From Sediminibacillus halophilus (GTDB taxonomy: Bacteria > Bacillota > Bacilli > Bacillales > Amphibacillaceae): DNA of 64,000 bases. Positions 8,180-16,769 of this stretch are shown piece by piece. The translations under genes were made by a program, and so were the position numbers. Positions within the stretch are counted from its first letter, which is position 1. Each line of letters opens with the position of its first letter. The stretch covers positions 496,001 to 560,000 of the forward strand of contig NZ_FNHF01000002.1 in the NCBI RefSeq assembly GCF_900103695.1, written 5' to 3'. The notes below the pieces were generated by a model. That model was given only the letters and a program-made list of their open reading frames with translations, searched no databases and was not told the origin of the DNA.

Positions 8180-9073
8180 TTAATACTCTACTTTTTCTCG
8201 TTTCATGAAAAACTGCATGATCAGCACGGTGATCAAGGAGAGGATTAAAATCATGACGCCGATTGTTGCTCCGTAACCGAAGTTATATTGCTGGAAAGCC
8301 TGTTGATAAAGATAAGACCCCATCACATGCGTCGCATTGTTCGGCCCTCCGCCCGTCATTACTTGAACAATGATAAATGAACCATTCAAGGTAGTAATGA
8401 CTATGTACAGAATCGAGATTTTAATTTGCGGCCATATCAATGGCAGGGTCACCTTCCAAAACTGCTGCCATTCCGTAGCGCCGTCGATTTCCGCTGCTTC
8501 ATAATAGCTTTTCGAGACATTGGAGATGCCGCCCATCAGCATTAGCATGAACAAGCCGATTCCTGCCCAGACCGACGGCAGCACCAGGCTCGGCAATGCC
8601 CAATCCTCACTTCCAAGCCACGGCCTTGTCCAGCTGTCCAGACCGACCAGCTCCAAACCAGAGTTGATCAAACCTAGGCTTGGATTGTAGATAAACGACC
8701 ATAAGATACCGATCACCACTACAGACATAATATTCGGAAAGAAAAACACAATCCGGTAGAAAGGTGCTTCCTTTATCCGCAGCTGCGTCAAGGCTACGGC
8801 GAAGAAAGTGGCCAGAATCATGATGCCAAACACTTTTGTGACCACTAAAAAGTAATCGTGGAAAATCGTGCGCGGAATAATCGAATCGTTGAACAGCTTG
8901 ACGTAGTTGTTCATCCCGGTGAACTCTGCTGCCGAGGAGGAGCCTGACCAGGAAAACAGAGAATAATAAAGGCCATTAAACAATGGATATAATGTAAAAA
9001 TGGAAAACATGATCATCGTCGGTACTAAACAAAATGCCAGGAACAGGTACTTCTGTTTTTTTGATTGAACCAT
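8180..9073 (-). CDS. Carbohydrate ABC transporter permease, MalF/MsmF type
   Basis: Permease of 297 aa. An in-frame ATG at 9259 would add 62 residues that are not membrane-like. The ATG at 9073 with AAGGGTG upstream is preferred because the protein then begins MVQSKKQKYLFLAFCLVPTM, a normal MalF-type N-terminus. Six hydrophobic segments are visible, with the EAA loop YYEAAEIDGATEWQQFWKVT near residues 200-220. It forms a heterodimer with the permease encoded at 7291-8121. A hairpin with a T-rich tract between this gene and the binding-protein gene probably lowers its expression relative to the binding protein. Confidence 0.9.
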   Translation of the reverse strand: MVQSKKQKYLFLAFCLVPTMIMFSIFTLYPLFNGLYYSLFSWSGSSSAAEFTGMNNYVKLFNDSIIPRTIFHDYFLVVTKVFGIMILATFFAVALTQLRIKEAPFYRIVFFFPNIMSVVVIGILWSFIYNPSLGLINSGLELVGLDSWTRPWLGSEDWALPSLVLPSVWAGIGLFMLMLMGGISNVSKSYYEAAEIDGATEWQQFWKVTLPLIWPQIKISILYIVITTLNGSFIIVQVMTGGGPNNATHVMGSYLYQQAFQQYNFGYGATIGVMILILSLITVLIMQFFMKREKVEY

Positions 9074-9200
9074 CGTATCACCCTTTTCAGCTTTGTAGAT
9101 TTGCTCTCGGGAGCATTGCGATTTATAGCCCGTTCTTTCTGTGTCGAATTTTCGGCGGAGCATTGCCTGCTCCATGATAAGGCCTGCTTTACAGGCCATA

Positions 9201-9250
9201 ATAAAAAGAAAATTGGAATGCAAAGACGAAACTTTGCCTTTACATTCCAA
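9201..9250 (-). terminator. Intra-operon hairpin after the binding-protein gene
   Basis: Minus-strand inverted repeat TTGGAATG (9243-9250) / CATTCCAA (9213-9220), with inner arms CAAAG/CTTTG, followed by TTTTCTTTTTATT. It lies just after the solute-binding protein gene. Such attenuators commonly let the binding protein be made in excess over the permeases; that role is inferred. Confidence 0.65.
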
Positions 9251-9272
9251 CTGGTTCATTTCTTATTTACTG

Positions 9273-10655
9273 TTACTCGCCGCGGTACTCGGCTGCGGCC
9301 GCTTCCGCTTTTTCGACGAATTCTTCTGCTGTGATGTTACCAAGCATCAATGAAGTCAGCGCGTCACCGATCGGTGTTTCCAAGTCTGAGCTCATTGGAT
9401 GCGGCTTGTTATAAATTTGCACCTGTTCAGGATCGTTGATCATTTCGTTTGCTTCCGTCAGATACGCCGGAACATTTTCATTGCCGGTCAAATCAACATT
9501 TGTCATATTCATGATCGCACCAGTGTGTTCTGAGAATAGCGTTGCATATTCACGGTTATAAACAAACTCGACGAACGCTTTCGCTGCTTCAGGATTCTCT
9601 GCCTTTTCAGCGATTGCCAGTGGACGCAAATCCGGAACGATGGCGAAAGGATCTCCTGCATCTTGCATCGGAGACGGGATAAACCCGAATTCAAATCCGT
9701 CTGGAACATCATTGGCCATCTCGTTCGGCAGCCAGAATCCTACCGGAATGAATGCGTTATCATGAAGTAAAAAGTTCATTTGCGATTGCGTATGGTTCAA
9801 TGCACCGAAACCTGGATCGATGTAACCCGCCTCTTGCATTTTTTCTACTTTTTTCATGACTTCCAGTACTGGTTCACTTGTCCAGGCGCCTTCCTCCCCG
9901 TCAATCACGCTGGCAAGCAATTCTTCCCCGCCTGCAGCTGCAAATGCCGGATAAAGCATGCCACGAAGGAAGTAGTATGGATATTGTCCAGTCGTCACAA
10001 AAGGAGCAATGCCTTCCTTGTCCTTGATTGTTGCCATGGAATCCATGAAGCTGTCAAAGTTTTCCGGTACTTCAAACCCTTCTTCTTCGAACCATGCTCG
10101 ATCATACCAGGTTCCCCATGTGTCGAATACAAGCGGCAAGCTGTAGATGTCGCCGTCATAATCGGCCGGCTCGACAATCAGGTTGTCCAGCAACGGTGAA
10201 CCGTCTACTTCAATTTCGTTCACCCAATCTGTTAGATTCATCAGCTGGCCATCTTCCACCATCTGTGTTTCACTGGAACCAGCACCGTCGATATAGACAA
10301 CATCCGGTGGATCGTCCGAGACCCAGCGTGAACGCATCTCTTCGTTGATGTTCGGTCCGGCATGCTCGGTAATCGTCACATCCGGATACTCTTCCTGGAA
10401 GTCCCCGATAACTTCTTTCCACCAGGAATCGCCGTATCCTCCGACAAAGTACTGAATCTCCAATTCGCCTGAGATTTCCCCACTGCTATCGCCACTGTCA
10501 TCACCGCCGTCGGAAGTGTCACCCGTATCTTCCGACTGACCGCCTTCTGCTTCATCACCGCCGCTAGCACCAGGCGCACAGCCTGCCAGCATCAATCCAA
10601 GAATCAGAATGGCAGCCCACAACAATCCAACAGGACCTTTCCTCCACTTTTTCAA
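9273..10655 (-). CDS. Sugar ABC transporter substrate-binding lipoprotein (family 1)
   Basis: Extracellular binding protein of about 460 aa. The preferred start is a TTG at 10655, seven bases after AAAGGGGG. This gives an ordinary lipoprotein signal: LKKWRKGP, a hydrophobic core, and lipobox LAGC. An ATG at 10715 is in frame but would add a Cys-rich extension before the signal. After the lipobox there is a Gly/Asp/Ser-rich linker, then the SBP_bac_1 fold (IQYFVGGYGDSWWKEVIGDF; VDGEEGAWTSEPVLEVMKKV). It feeds the two permeases downstream. The ligand is inferred from MurQ and the kinase to be a cell-wall amino sugar; nothing in the sequence proves this. Confidence 0.9.
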   Translation of the reverse strand: MKKWRKGPVGLLWAAILILGLMLAGCAPGASGGDEAEGGQSEDTGDTSDGGDDSGDSSGEISGELEIQYFVGGYGDSWWKEVIGDFQEEYPDVTITEHAGPNINEEMRSRWVSDDPPDVVYIDGAGSSETQMVEDGQLMNLTDWVNEIEVDGSPLLDNLIVEPADYDGDIYSLPLVFDTWGTWYDRAWFEEEGFEVPENFDSFMDSMATIKDKEGIAPFVTTGQYPYYFLRGMLYPAFAAAGGEELLASVIDGEEGAWTSEPVLEVMKKVEKMQEAGYIDPGFGALNHTQSQMNFLLHDNAFIPVGFWLPNEMANDVPDGFEFGFIPSPMQDAGDPFAIVPDLRPLAIAEKAENPEAAKAFVEFVYNREYATLFSEHTGAIMNMTNVDLTGNENVPAYLTEANEMINDPEQVQIYNKPHPMSSDLETPIGDALTSLMLGNITAEEFVEKAEAAAAEYRGE

Positions 10656-10735
10656 ACAAAATCCCCCTTTGTGAAAAATTGATTTATGAGAAACACATCC
10701 ACAGCCTGTGGCCACAGACGTCGTTTCAACCCCTT

Positions 10736-11653
10736 TTACGCTTGCGTGTAATGCTTGTTTGCGTAATCAATCGCTTCTCTGACATACCCCTTGCTTTCTT
10801 TGATAGCCTGTTTGGCTTCCTCGTATGTAACCTTGGCCTCCACCATGACAATGGCCGGTTTCACCTGTTTGTTTGCGGCTTGCAATGCCTCTTCCGCCGC
10901 TTGATACGATATATCGGTCAGTTCCATGATGATCCGTTTCGCCCGTTCCATCAGTTTGTAGTTGCTGGCATGGACATCGACCATCAAATTTTCCTGCACC
11001 TTGCCAAGCTTGATCATAGCTGTGGTACTAATCATATTGAGGATCATTTTATGGGCGGTTCCTGCTTTCAGCCTGGTAGAACCGGTTAGCACTTCCGGCC
11101 CGACGATTACTTCGATACTGCAGTCAGCATGACTGCTGATGACAGCCTGCTCATTGCAGGAAAGGGCGACCGTGTACGCCCCGACTTCCCTTGCATACTT
11201 CAAAGCCCCAATCGGGTATGGCGTTCGACCGCTTGCAGTGATGCCGATTACCACATCGTCAGCGGTAAGGTGCCGTGCCTGCAAGTCTTTCGCACCCTGC
11301 TGTTCATTGTCCTCAGAGCCTTCCAGCGCTTTGCTGACAGCCTGATTTCCCCCTGCCATCACGGTTTGGACCATTTCAGGTGATGTCATAAAGGTGGGCG
11401 GACATTCAGAGGCATCGAGAAAACCAAGCCTGCCGCTCGTGCCTGCTCCGCAATAAAACAGGCGACCGCCTTTTGAAAAAGCCTGGTAAGTATGCTCAAT
11501 GGCCACTTCGATATCCCCCAGGACTTGTTCGACTGCTTCGGCAACCTTTTTATCTTCCTGGTTGATTGTTTGCAGGATTTCGATTGTCGACATTTGATCC
11601 AGCTTCATGCTGTGTTTATTCCGCTGTTCTGTTACTAGGCTTGCCAACTCCAT
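10736..11653 (-). CDS. murQ: N-acetylmuramic acid 6-phosphate etherase
   Basis: Cytoplasmic etherase of 305 aa, the normal MurQ length. It splits D-lactate from MurNAc-6-phosphate to give GlcNAc-6-phosphate during cell-wall recycling. Family marks: [20 protein letters not shown] at the N-terminus (the common NPxTxxIDxxst region); SIS-domain glycine loop [20 protein letters not shown] (about residues 67-86), including the catalytic Glu region; [20 protein letters not shown]; and [20 protein letters not shown] near 190-210. The C-terminal helical region ([20 protein letters not shown]) is also typical. ATG 11653 follows AGGGGG. The upstream kinase can supply its substrate. Confidence 0.95.
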   Translation of the reverse strand: MELASLVTEQRNKHSMKLDQMSTIEILQTINQEDKKVAEAVEQVLGDIEVAIEHTYQAFSKGGRLFYCGAGTSGRLGFLDASECPPTFMTSPEMVQTVMAGGNQAVSKALEGSEDNEQQGAKDLQARHLTADDVVIGITASGRTPYPIGALKYAREVGAYTVALSCNEQAVISSHADCSIEVIVGPEVLTGSTRLKAGTAHKMILNMISTTAMIKLGKVQENLMVDVHASNYKLMERAKRIIMELTDISYQAAEEALQAANKQVKPAIVMVEAKVTYEEAKQAIKESKGYVREAIDYANKHYTQA

Positions 11654-11665
11654 TTATTCGTCCCC

Positions 11666-12637
11666 CTACTGTTTAGATGGGTGTGCCAGCTCTTCTGCGA
11701 CGATCGCCGCTCCAAATGCCGGGCTTTGATATGCTTTCCGATAGATTCCCAGATTCCGCTGTCTCAACCCGTTGATAAAGGTTTCCCTTACTAGTGTGGA
11801 ATACGTAAAAATTGATCCAGCAGCGGTCACTACTGTCTGTTTAGTAAACTGCGGATTTTTCCGGAACAGACTTTCAACGTGTGTAAGCAGCTCTTCCCCT
11901 GCCTGGCGGAGAATGTTTTCAGCTGCTTCATCCCGATGTTCAGCCGCCTCGATGACCTGACGTGCCAAACTGGCAATCTCCCGTTTCTCTGGTCGTTCGC
12001 CATATATGTATGCGATGAGATCTTCTGTTTTTTCCAACTGAAGCCGTTTTAGAATCAAACTGGTCAGCATTGTAGCCTTGTCTCTGCCATCATATGCCCG
12101 TGTGATATAATTTAGAGCCTTCATCCCGATATAATAACCGCTTCCTTCATCTCCTAGTACATGCCCCCAGCCTCCACTTTTCGTCAGCTTGCCGGAGTTC
12201 GTCAGCGCAAGAGCATTGGACCCTGTGCCAGATATGACGAGGATCCCCTCACCCGTCCCCGGCTCGAGTGCTCCCCGCAGGGCGATATAGGAATCCGAGC
12301 ATACGTCCAATTCGCAATATTCGGACATTTTAAGTGAATCTAGTTCATCGGAGATTAATTGCTGCATCCTTTGTTCTTCGGATTTTCTCCCCACACCTGC
12401 GAGCCCGCAGCAAACAGCGGAAACCTCTTCTGTCTTCAGACTTCCTGCCTCTAGTCCATATCGGATAAGCTCACCGATCCTGGCAGCTGCCGTTTCAAAA
12501 CCGACTACGTGCGGGTTCGTACCTGGCCCTTGAAATTGTTCTACCAATCTCCCATTCTTCTGTAGCTCTCCCCCTACCTCTTTTATCAAGCAGGTAGTTT
12601 TTGTTCCTCCACCATCCATTCCAATAACAAAAGGCAT
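11666..12637 (-). CDS. murK: BadF/BadG-type N-acetylhexosamine kinase (MurK/NagK-like)
   Basis: ASKHA-fold kinase of 323 aa. The phosphate-1 loop is GMDGGGTKTTCLIKE at residues 6-20. GILVISGTGSNALAL near 128-142 and GWGHVLGDEGSGYYIGMKAL near 153-172 are the adenosine and hinge motifs of the BadF/BcrA ATPase group. Known relatives phosphorylate GlcNAc and, in clostridia, both MurNAc and GlcNAc (MurK). The sugar entering through the adjacent ABC importer would be unphosphorylated, so a kinase upstream of MurQ is needed; this supports a MurK assignment. It is the first gene of the operon, with AGGAGG seven bases before the ATG and a consensus promoter upstream. Exact substrate preference is not visible. 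Confidence 0.8.
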   Translation of the reverse strand: MPFVIGMDGGGTKTTCLIKEVGGELQKNGRLVEQFQGPGTNPHVVGFETAAARIGELIRYGLEAGSLKTEEVSAVCCGLAGVGRKSEEQRMQQLISDELDSLKMSEYCELDVCSDSYIALRGALEPGTGEGILVISGTGSNALALTNSGKLTKSGGWGHVLGDEGSGYYIGMKALNYITRAYDGRDKATMLTSLILKRLQLEKTEDLIAYIYGERPEKREIASLARQVIEAAEHRDEAAENILRQAGEELLTHVESLFRKNPQFTKQTVVTAAGSIFTYSTLVRETFINGLRQRNLGIYRKAYQSPAFGAAIVAEELAHPSKQ

Positions 12638-12665
12638 AGGAATCCTCCAAGATTAAGTTGCTTTC

Positions 12666-12694
12666 ATTATATAAGCGTTGAATTTTTTTGTCAA
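12666..12694 (-). promoter_or_regulatory. Consensus SigA promoter of the MurNAc/GlcNAc operon
   Basis: Minus-strand TTGACA (12689-12694) and TATAAT (12666-12671) with a 17-base spacer, about 30 bases before the kinase start. Both hexamers match the consensus perfectly. Confidence 0.9.
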
Positions 12695-12770
12695 TATTTT
12701 ATTTAAATAGTGTTATATTATTTCAAATCGGGACTTCCGACCGGAAATAAATGCTTTTGAAGCATGCCAA

Positions 12771-12808
12771 ATAAAAGGACACAAGCCCTTTTTCCTAAGC
12801 TCGTGTCC
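12771..12808 (-). terminator. Terminator of the thiolase gene
   Basis: Minus-strand hairpin with arms GGACACGAGC / GCTTGTGTCC (one G-T pair) followed by TTTTATTT, 16 bases after the thiolase stop codon. Confidence 0.8.
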
Positions 12809-12823
12809 AATGAACATAGTCTG

Positions 12824-14002
12824 TTAGAACCTCTCGACGATCATGGCGGCTGCAGGACCTCCGCCGGCACATAAAGTTGCACAGCCTCTCTCTAGCTGAC
12901 GGTGCTCCATGACGGTCAAAAGTGACACGAGCAATCGCACGCCGGTACAGCCTACTGGGTGCCCAAGTGAAATGCCGGAACCATGCGCATTTACCTTATC
13001 GAGATCCAGTTTAAGCTCGCGATTGACTGCCAAAAATTGAGCGGCAAAGGCTTCATTGATTTCCCAATAATCGATGGCTTCCTGTCCGATACCGGCAAAT
13101 TTCAATGCTTTTTCCACAGCAGGAACGACACCGATTCCCATTACTTCAGGACTTACAGCCGCTGAGGCGGATGCTGTGATTTTTGCCAAAGGCTGCAAGC
13201 CAAGCTGCTCTGCTTTTGTTTTACTCATTACAATGACGGCCGCCGCACCGTCATTCAAGCTGGAAGCATTGCCGGCTGTCACGGTTCCATCAGACTTGAA
13301 GGCAGGCCTCAGCTTTGCAAGCTGCTCCAAACTGGTTTCCGGATTCGGATGCTCATCTTCTGCCACTTGCACAGTGCCCTGTTTTGTTTTTATTTCCAAC
13401 GGGATGATTTCTTCGGCGAAACGTCCAGCTGACGCAGCCTGGCAGGCACGCTCGTGACTTTGCAGCGCAAATGCATCCTGTTCTTCCCGGTTGATATCAT
13501 ATTGTTCCGCCAAATTTTCCGCTGTAATTCCCATATGATACCCATTAAACGCGTCAATCAGGGCATCATGCAACAACCCATCGACAATCTTGCCGCCACC
13601 TAATTTATATCCACTTCGCGCCCCTTGGATCAAATGCGGAACATTGGTCATGCTTTCATACCCGACAACCGCTCCGACTTCCATTTTCCCAAGCATAATG
13701 TTTTGTGCCATCATCTCGACCGCCCGCAAAGAAGACGGACATTGCTGGTTGATTGTCAACGCTACGGTTTCATCGCTACACCCTGCTGCAAGGGCAATTT
13801 GCCTGGCCGTATTTCCCTTACAGCCTGCTTGATAGACTTGTCCTCCGATTACTTCTTCGATCAGTCCGGCTTCCATCCCGGCAGCAGAGATTGCCCCCTT
13901 CAGCGCAGCCGTTCCCAATTCCACCGCCGAGTAATCCTTCAACATGCCGCAAAAGTCACCGATCGGCGTCCGTTTCGCACTGACGATTACCGCTTCCTCC
14001 AT
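12824..14002 (-). CDS. Thiolase (acetyl-CoA acetyltransferase family)
   Basis: Thiolase of 392 aa, full family length. Catalytic positions are visible: the acyl-accepting Cys88 in TINQQCPSSLRAV, the His in HGSGISLGHPVGCTGVRLL near residue 345, and the second Cys in ATLCAGGGPAAAMIVERF at the C-terminus. The NEAF motif (YWEINEAFAAQF) is also present. Family members condense two acetyl-CoA or cleave 3-ketoacyl-CoA; which direction applies here is not shown. The motifs NQQCPSS and CAGGGPA deviate slightly from the usual NxxCxSG and CxGGGxG. The gene stands alone between the cell-wall sugar operon and the toxin region, with a cre-like box upstream, so catabolite control is possible. Confidence 0.9.
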   Translation of the reverse strand: MEEAVIVSAKRTPIGDFCGMLKDYSAVELGTAALKGAISAAGMEAGLIEEVIGGQVYQAGCKGNTARQIALAAGCSDETVALTINQQCPSSLRAVEMMAQNIMLGKMEVGAVVGYESMTNVPHLIQGARSGYKLGGGKIVDGLLHDALIDAFNGYHMGITAENLAEQYDINREEQDAFALQSHERACQAASAGRFAEEIIPLEIKTKQGTVQVAEDEHPNPETSLEQLAKLRPAFKSDGTVTAGNASSLNDGAAAVIVMSKTKAEQLGLQPLAKITASASAAVSPEVMGIGVVPAVEKALKFAGIGQEAIDYWEINEAFAAQFLAVNRELKLDLDKVNAHGSGISLGHPVGCTGVRLLVSLLTVMEHRQLERGCATLCAGGGPAAAMIVERF

Positions 14003-14059
14003 ACCACCACATCCTTTTATTATTGAAATACCGTTTCAGCTTGCTGTTATTCCATTATA

Positions 14060-14073
14060 AGTAATCGCTTACA
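14060..14073. promoter_or_regulatory. cre-like catabolite-responsive element upstream of the thiolase
   Basis: AGTAATCGCTTACA matches TGWAANCGNTNWCA in 13 of 14 positions when read on the minus strand (TGTAAGCGATTACT). It lies about 60 bases upstream of the thiolase start. Confidence 0.55.
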
Positions 14074-14097
14074 TTATTGGCAATAGAATGGTACGCT

Positions 14098-14250
14098 CTC
14101 GTTAGATAGTTAACCATTAATGTCATAAATACCCATGCCATGTAAAATGTCATCTCGTCTGGTTATCGTGCTTCTCGCAAAATCCAAATATTAAATCAAT
14201 ACTCCATTATGGTACTACCTTCATGAGCTTTGAATTTCAAACTGGTCTCA
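14098..14250. repeat. Immunity-distal spacer repeat, copy 1
   Basis: About 150 bases that align with 17721-17870 at roughly three quarters identity by eye. Shared blocks include TGTCATAA, GTAAAATGTCATCTCG versus ATAAAATGTCATCTCG, TTATCGT, ATCCAA and TCATGAGCT. Both copies lie just after the terminator of an immunity gene. No reading frame is evident. Confidence 0.6.
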
Positions 14251-14274
14251 TTCATATTGTTCTGACTTCGCCAA

Positions 14275-14315
14275 AAAACAAAAGCACCTGTGCCTAGAAG
14301 GCAACCAAGTGCTTT
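14275..14315 (-). terminator. Terminator after the YezG-type immunity gene
   Basis: Minus-strand hairpin with AAAGCAC / GTGCTTT arms followed by a TTTTGTTTTTT tract, just after the stop of the 14321-14800 gene. Confidence 0.7.
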
Positions 14316-14320
14316 ATTGT

Positions 14321-14800
14321 TTACTTTTCTTCAAATTCCTCCATTCTCTCTAACAAATCCAAATCTAGCTGTTCTTTGTTTTGTCTTATATATTTGTATT
14401 CAAAATACTTAACTCTATCTGTTGGACCAAATTCACTTTTATGCCAATTTGTATAATCAAAATGTACGTTTAATTTACCTGTATCATTTAATATTAATGT
14501 CACTGAAAACCAAGGATCTTGGTCATTATCAGTAAAAACTTTTTGGAGTTCAACAGTAAGTTGAAATAATTTATGTAGTTCTTTATTATAAGCCCTCTTA
14601 TCTACACTATATAATTTTGGAATATAATGTGAAAAAATGTGTTGTTCCTCACCTTTTGGCGTAAAAAAGAAGAAAACTCCGCCTTCTCCCTCCTTAACTT
14701 CACCATTAAAATAGAAATTATCCCATTCAGTTGGAATCATATCATTAACCTGTTGTGCAATTTCTTTATATAACTCGTTTAATTCTGTTTCAAAACTCAT
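14321..14800 (-). CDS. YezG/DUF600-family immunity protein
   Basis: Immunity protein of 159 aa for a YeeF-type nuclease toxin. The ATG at 14800 follows AGGAGG by nine bases; a TTG immediately before it is less likely. The sequence ELNELYKEIAQQVNDMIP, then FYFNGEVKEGEGGVFFFFTP and DPWFSVTLILNDTGKLNVHF, is typical of the DUF600 fold. It begins eight bases after the stop of a damaged toxin C-terminus that carries the matching nuclease family (14806-15321). The immunity gene itself is intact, so the cell may remain protected against a sibling toxin although its own copy is broken. It is distantly similar in family to the immunity gene at 26620-27087. Confidence 0.8.
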   Translation of the reverse strand: MSFETELNELYKEIAQQVNDMIPTEWDNFYFNGEVKEGEGGVFFFFTPKGEEQHIFSHYIPKLYSVDKRAYNKELHKLFQLTVELQKVFTDNDQDPWFSVTLILNDTGKLNVHFDYTNWHKSEFGPTDRVKYFEYKYIRQNKEQLDLDLLERMEEFEEK

Positions 14801-14805
14801 CAATT

Positions 14806-15321
14806 TCAGCCTCCTGATTTATTTGCAATATCGCGAATCACTGGAAATTGGCCTTCAATTTCATATTCGACCATAAAGGAGTCTGGTCGCATTGAATTAT
14901 TAGAATAAATCGGTTCAATACTAACAGAGACTTTCTTGGACGGTACATCTTTCAATGCATTGGCCCATTCAGTCTCCATTTCGTACCAAACTCCACCCCT
15001 CCTATTAACTTGACTATTTTGTGGTATAAGATTATCAATATCAGGAGGACCATTAAATGTCCGCCATCATCATCTGGTAATCTGTCTTTTCCCCCTACAT
15101 TTGCCTGAGCATATTTATTTCTATTTGCCTTTTTCAATACAAGTTCGGGAGCATCTACATTAACAATACGTCCAAGTTCATCGGTAGTATATTTGTAGTT
15201 ATCATTGGTTACGTACTTAGTATTTGGGAGTAGTTGTTTCTTACCATTTTCACCTTTTATTATGTGCTTTCCAAAATCAATTTCTTTAACTTCGTTGACT
15301 ATATTACCTTTACCCGTACCC
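14806..15321 (-). pseudogene. Orphan toxin C-terminal nuclease domain (YeeF/Endonuclease_NS_2-like), frameshifted
   Basis: Reading from the mobile-element junction, the frame runs GTGKGNIVNEVKEIDFGKHI to GGKDRLPDDDGGHL. It then needs a frame change at about 15052-15059 to continue FNGPPDIDNLIPQNSQVNRR, then WANALKDVPSKKVSVSIEPI, ending NKSGG and a stop at 14806. It aligns with the intact toxin at 27098-28810, where the equivalent is GHLAADRFGGSPVLDNLVSQ. About 16 bases are missing between two TTTA repeats, removing part of the nuclease active-site motif. There is no N-terminal delivery region, as in orphan cassettes of polymorphic toxin loci. Its cognate YezG-type immunity gene follows at once. 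Confidence 0.8.
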
Positions 15322-15374
15322 TATGTTGTTATCTTAAAATCTAAAAATAAAAAAAACAACCAGTCTTAATGTTT

Positions 15375-16613
15375 TTAAACTACTTCCTTCTCTTTCATTT
15401 TCGGCAATTCATAGGTAGTTTTGTACTTCATCATGCCATATATAATGTTCACAAGCCTTCTCATAATACATACCAATGCTTGTCCCTTTGTTTTACCTTC
15501 TTTTAGCTTTCGTTGATAATAGGCATGAAACACTGGGTTCCTTGGCAGTTTACTTCCTTTTGCCACTTGTACTTGTTGGACTGCTAGGTTGTAAAATAAA
15601 GCGTGTAGCGCCCGATTTCCCTGTTTGCTTTTTTGTTCCTTGCCTTTCCCACCAGAGCCAAAGTAAACAGGCGCAATCCCCGCGAATCGTGCTAATTTGT
15701 TGGCATTGGGAAAGCGTCTTACATCACCTATCTCTGCAATTAATGCCGAAGCTGTCACAAGGTCAATTCCTGGCATGGAGTTTAGTTGAAAGTCTAGTAA
15801 ACTCATTAACTCTTTTAATTCTCTTTCCACCTTGCCTATTTCCTGCTTTCCAAATAAAATATGGCGCACAATGCTTTCTACCAAAAAGTTTCTTGTCTCC
15901 TGATGTTCTTTTGTTGTATTCCCATCCTCTTTCATTAGCTTCAGAATTTCATTGGCTTTTTTCACCGAACTACACGTATTGTTACTTACTTCTAATAAAA
16001 ATGTGGTCAATTGCTTTACACTCAAACCTTCTAAACAAGACGGTGAAGGATATCGTTCCCAAAATGCTAAAGCTGTTTTCCCATCCACCTCGGAGAAAAA
16101 CTTCTTATAGCTAGGGTAATGGTGACTCAATTGAATGTGAAGTTGGTTTTTTAAAGCACCTTGCGCCTTTACCAATACATTTCTTCTAGTAACCAATTGT
16201 TGTATCGACCAAAATAGATCATGCGGTTTTGCATCTGGCAAATGGTTCAGTTTATTCAATAAAATGCGTGCTACACATTCTGCATCCCAGCTATCACTCT
16301 TTTGTGTGGTCATATGGCTTTTTCGTTCAGCGTATGAAAGTGCTGGGTTAACCTCTTTTACAACTTGTCCATGGTCCGTTAGATATTGTGCCAGGGCTCG
16401 ACCGTAACCGCCCACATCTTCTAATCCAAATACAGGTGTCAACCCTTCTTCTGTCAGTTTATCAATATCTAGTAAAAATGTTGAGAAAGCGGACGGTTTA
16501 TTTTCAATTTTTATTTCATCTAGTTTTTCCTGCCAACAATTAATAATCACTGCCACATGGTGCTGTTTATGTAAGTCTACACCCACATAAATATGTTTCT
16601 GCTTTTCATGCAT
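15375..16613 (-). CDS. IS110-family transposase (DEDD plus Transposase_20), unit A
   Basis: Transposase of 412 aa, full length for the family. The N-terminal RuvC-like DEDD domain shows D13 in YVGVDLHKQHH, E65 in FGLEDVGGYG, and D107 and D110 in QKSDSWDAECVA. The C-terminal Transposase_20 region has NSMPGIDLVTASALIAEIGD near residues 277-296 and FPNANKLARFAGIAPVYFGS followed by a GK-rich stretch, where IS110 enzymes carry a conserved serine. IS110 enzymes recombine DNA using a bridge RNA encoded beside the gene. A conserved structured sequence lies 34 bases upstream of the ATG. It is about 88-90% similar by eye to the copy in unit B and clearly more distant from that in unit C. Confidence 0.95.
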   Translation of the reverse strand: MHEKQKHIYVGVDLHKQHHVAVIINCWQEKLDEIKIENKPSAFSTFLLDIDKLTEEGLTPVFGLEDVGGYGRALAQYLTDHGQVVKEVNPALSYAERKSHMTTQKSDSWDAECVARILLNKLNHLPDAKPHDLFWSIQQLVTRRNVLVKAQGALKNQLHIQLSHHYPSYKKFFSEVDGKTALAFWERYPSPSCLEGLSVKQLTTFLLEVSNNTCSSVKKANEILKLMKEDGNTTKEHQETRNFLVESIVRHILFGKQEIGKVERELKELMSLLDFQLNSMPGIDLVTASALIAEIGDVRRFPNANKLARFAGIAPVYFGSGGKGKEQKSKQGNRALHALFYNLAVQQVQVAKGSKLPRNPVFHAYYQRKLKEGKTKGQALVCIMRRLVNIIYGMMKYKTTYELPKMKEKEVV

Positions 16614-16646
16614 GGTTATCCCCCTATTCAGTTGTCAATTATGGAA

Positions 16647-16719
16647 TGAAAATGCCGGCAACCTTAGTTCGAGCGTTCACCATTCGGTGCGCATTGGTAC
16701 GAAAGCCTATCCATTTTCA
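16647..16719 (-). ncRNA. Candidate structured (bridge-like) RNA of unit A
   Basis: A 73-base non-coding segment between recombinase and transposase genes. On the minus strand it is closed by TGAAAATG/CATTTTCA. Inside are GGCTTTCGTACC and GGTTGCC, which can pair through GGC/GCC and ACC/GGT, and an apical stem GCGCACC/GGTG..CGC. Homologous segments occur in units B and C, and C has compensatory changes in the closing and apical stems. Its position just 5' of an IS110 transposase is where IS110-group bridge RNAs are encoded. The strand and function are inferred. Confidence 0.55.
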
Positions 16720-16769
16720 CCGCTACACAGTAACTTATAAGAAAATGAGTCCCTTTTTTAAGTAACCTT

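Noticed and set aside
16647-16719. Reading the element on the plus strand as a GEMM/c-di-GMP-like riboswitch (GGCAACC ... AAAGCC)
   Set aside because: It would be antisense to all neighbouring genes, and the required spacing and tetraloop receptor are not seen.
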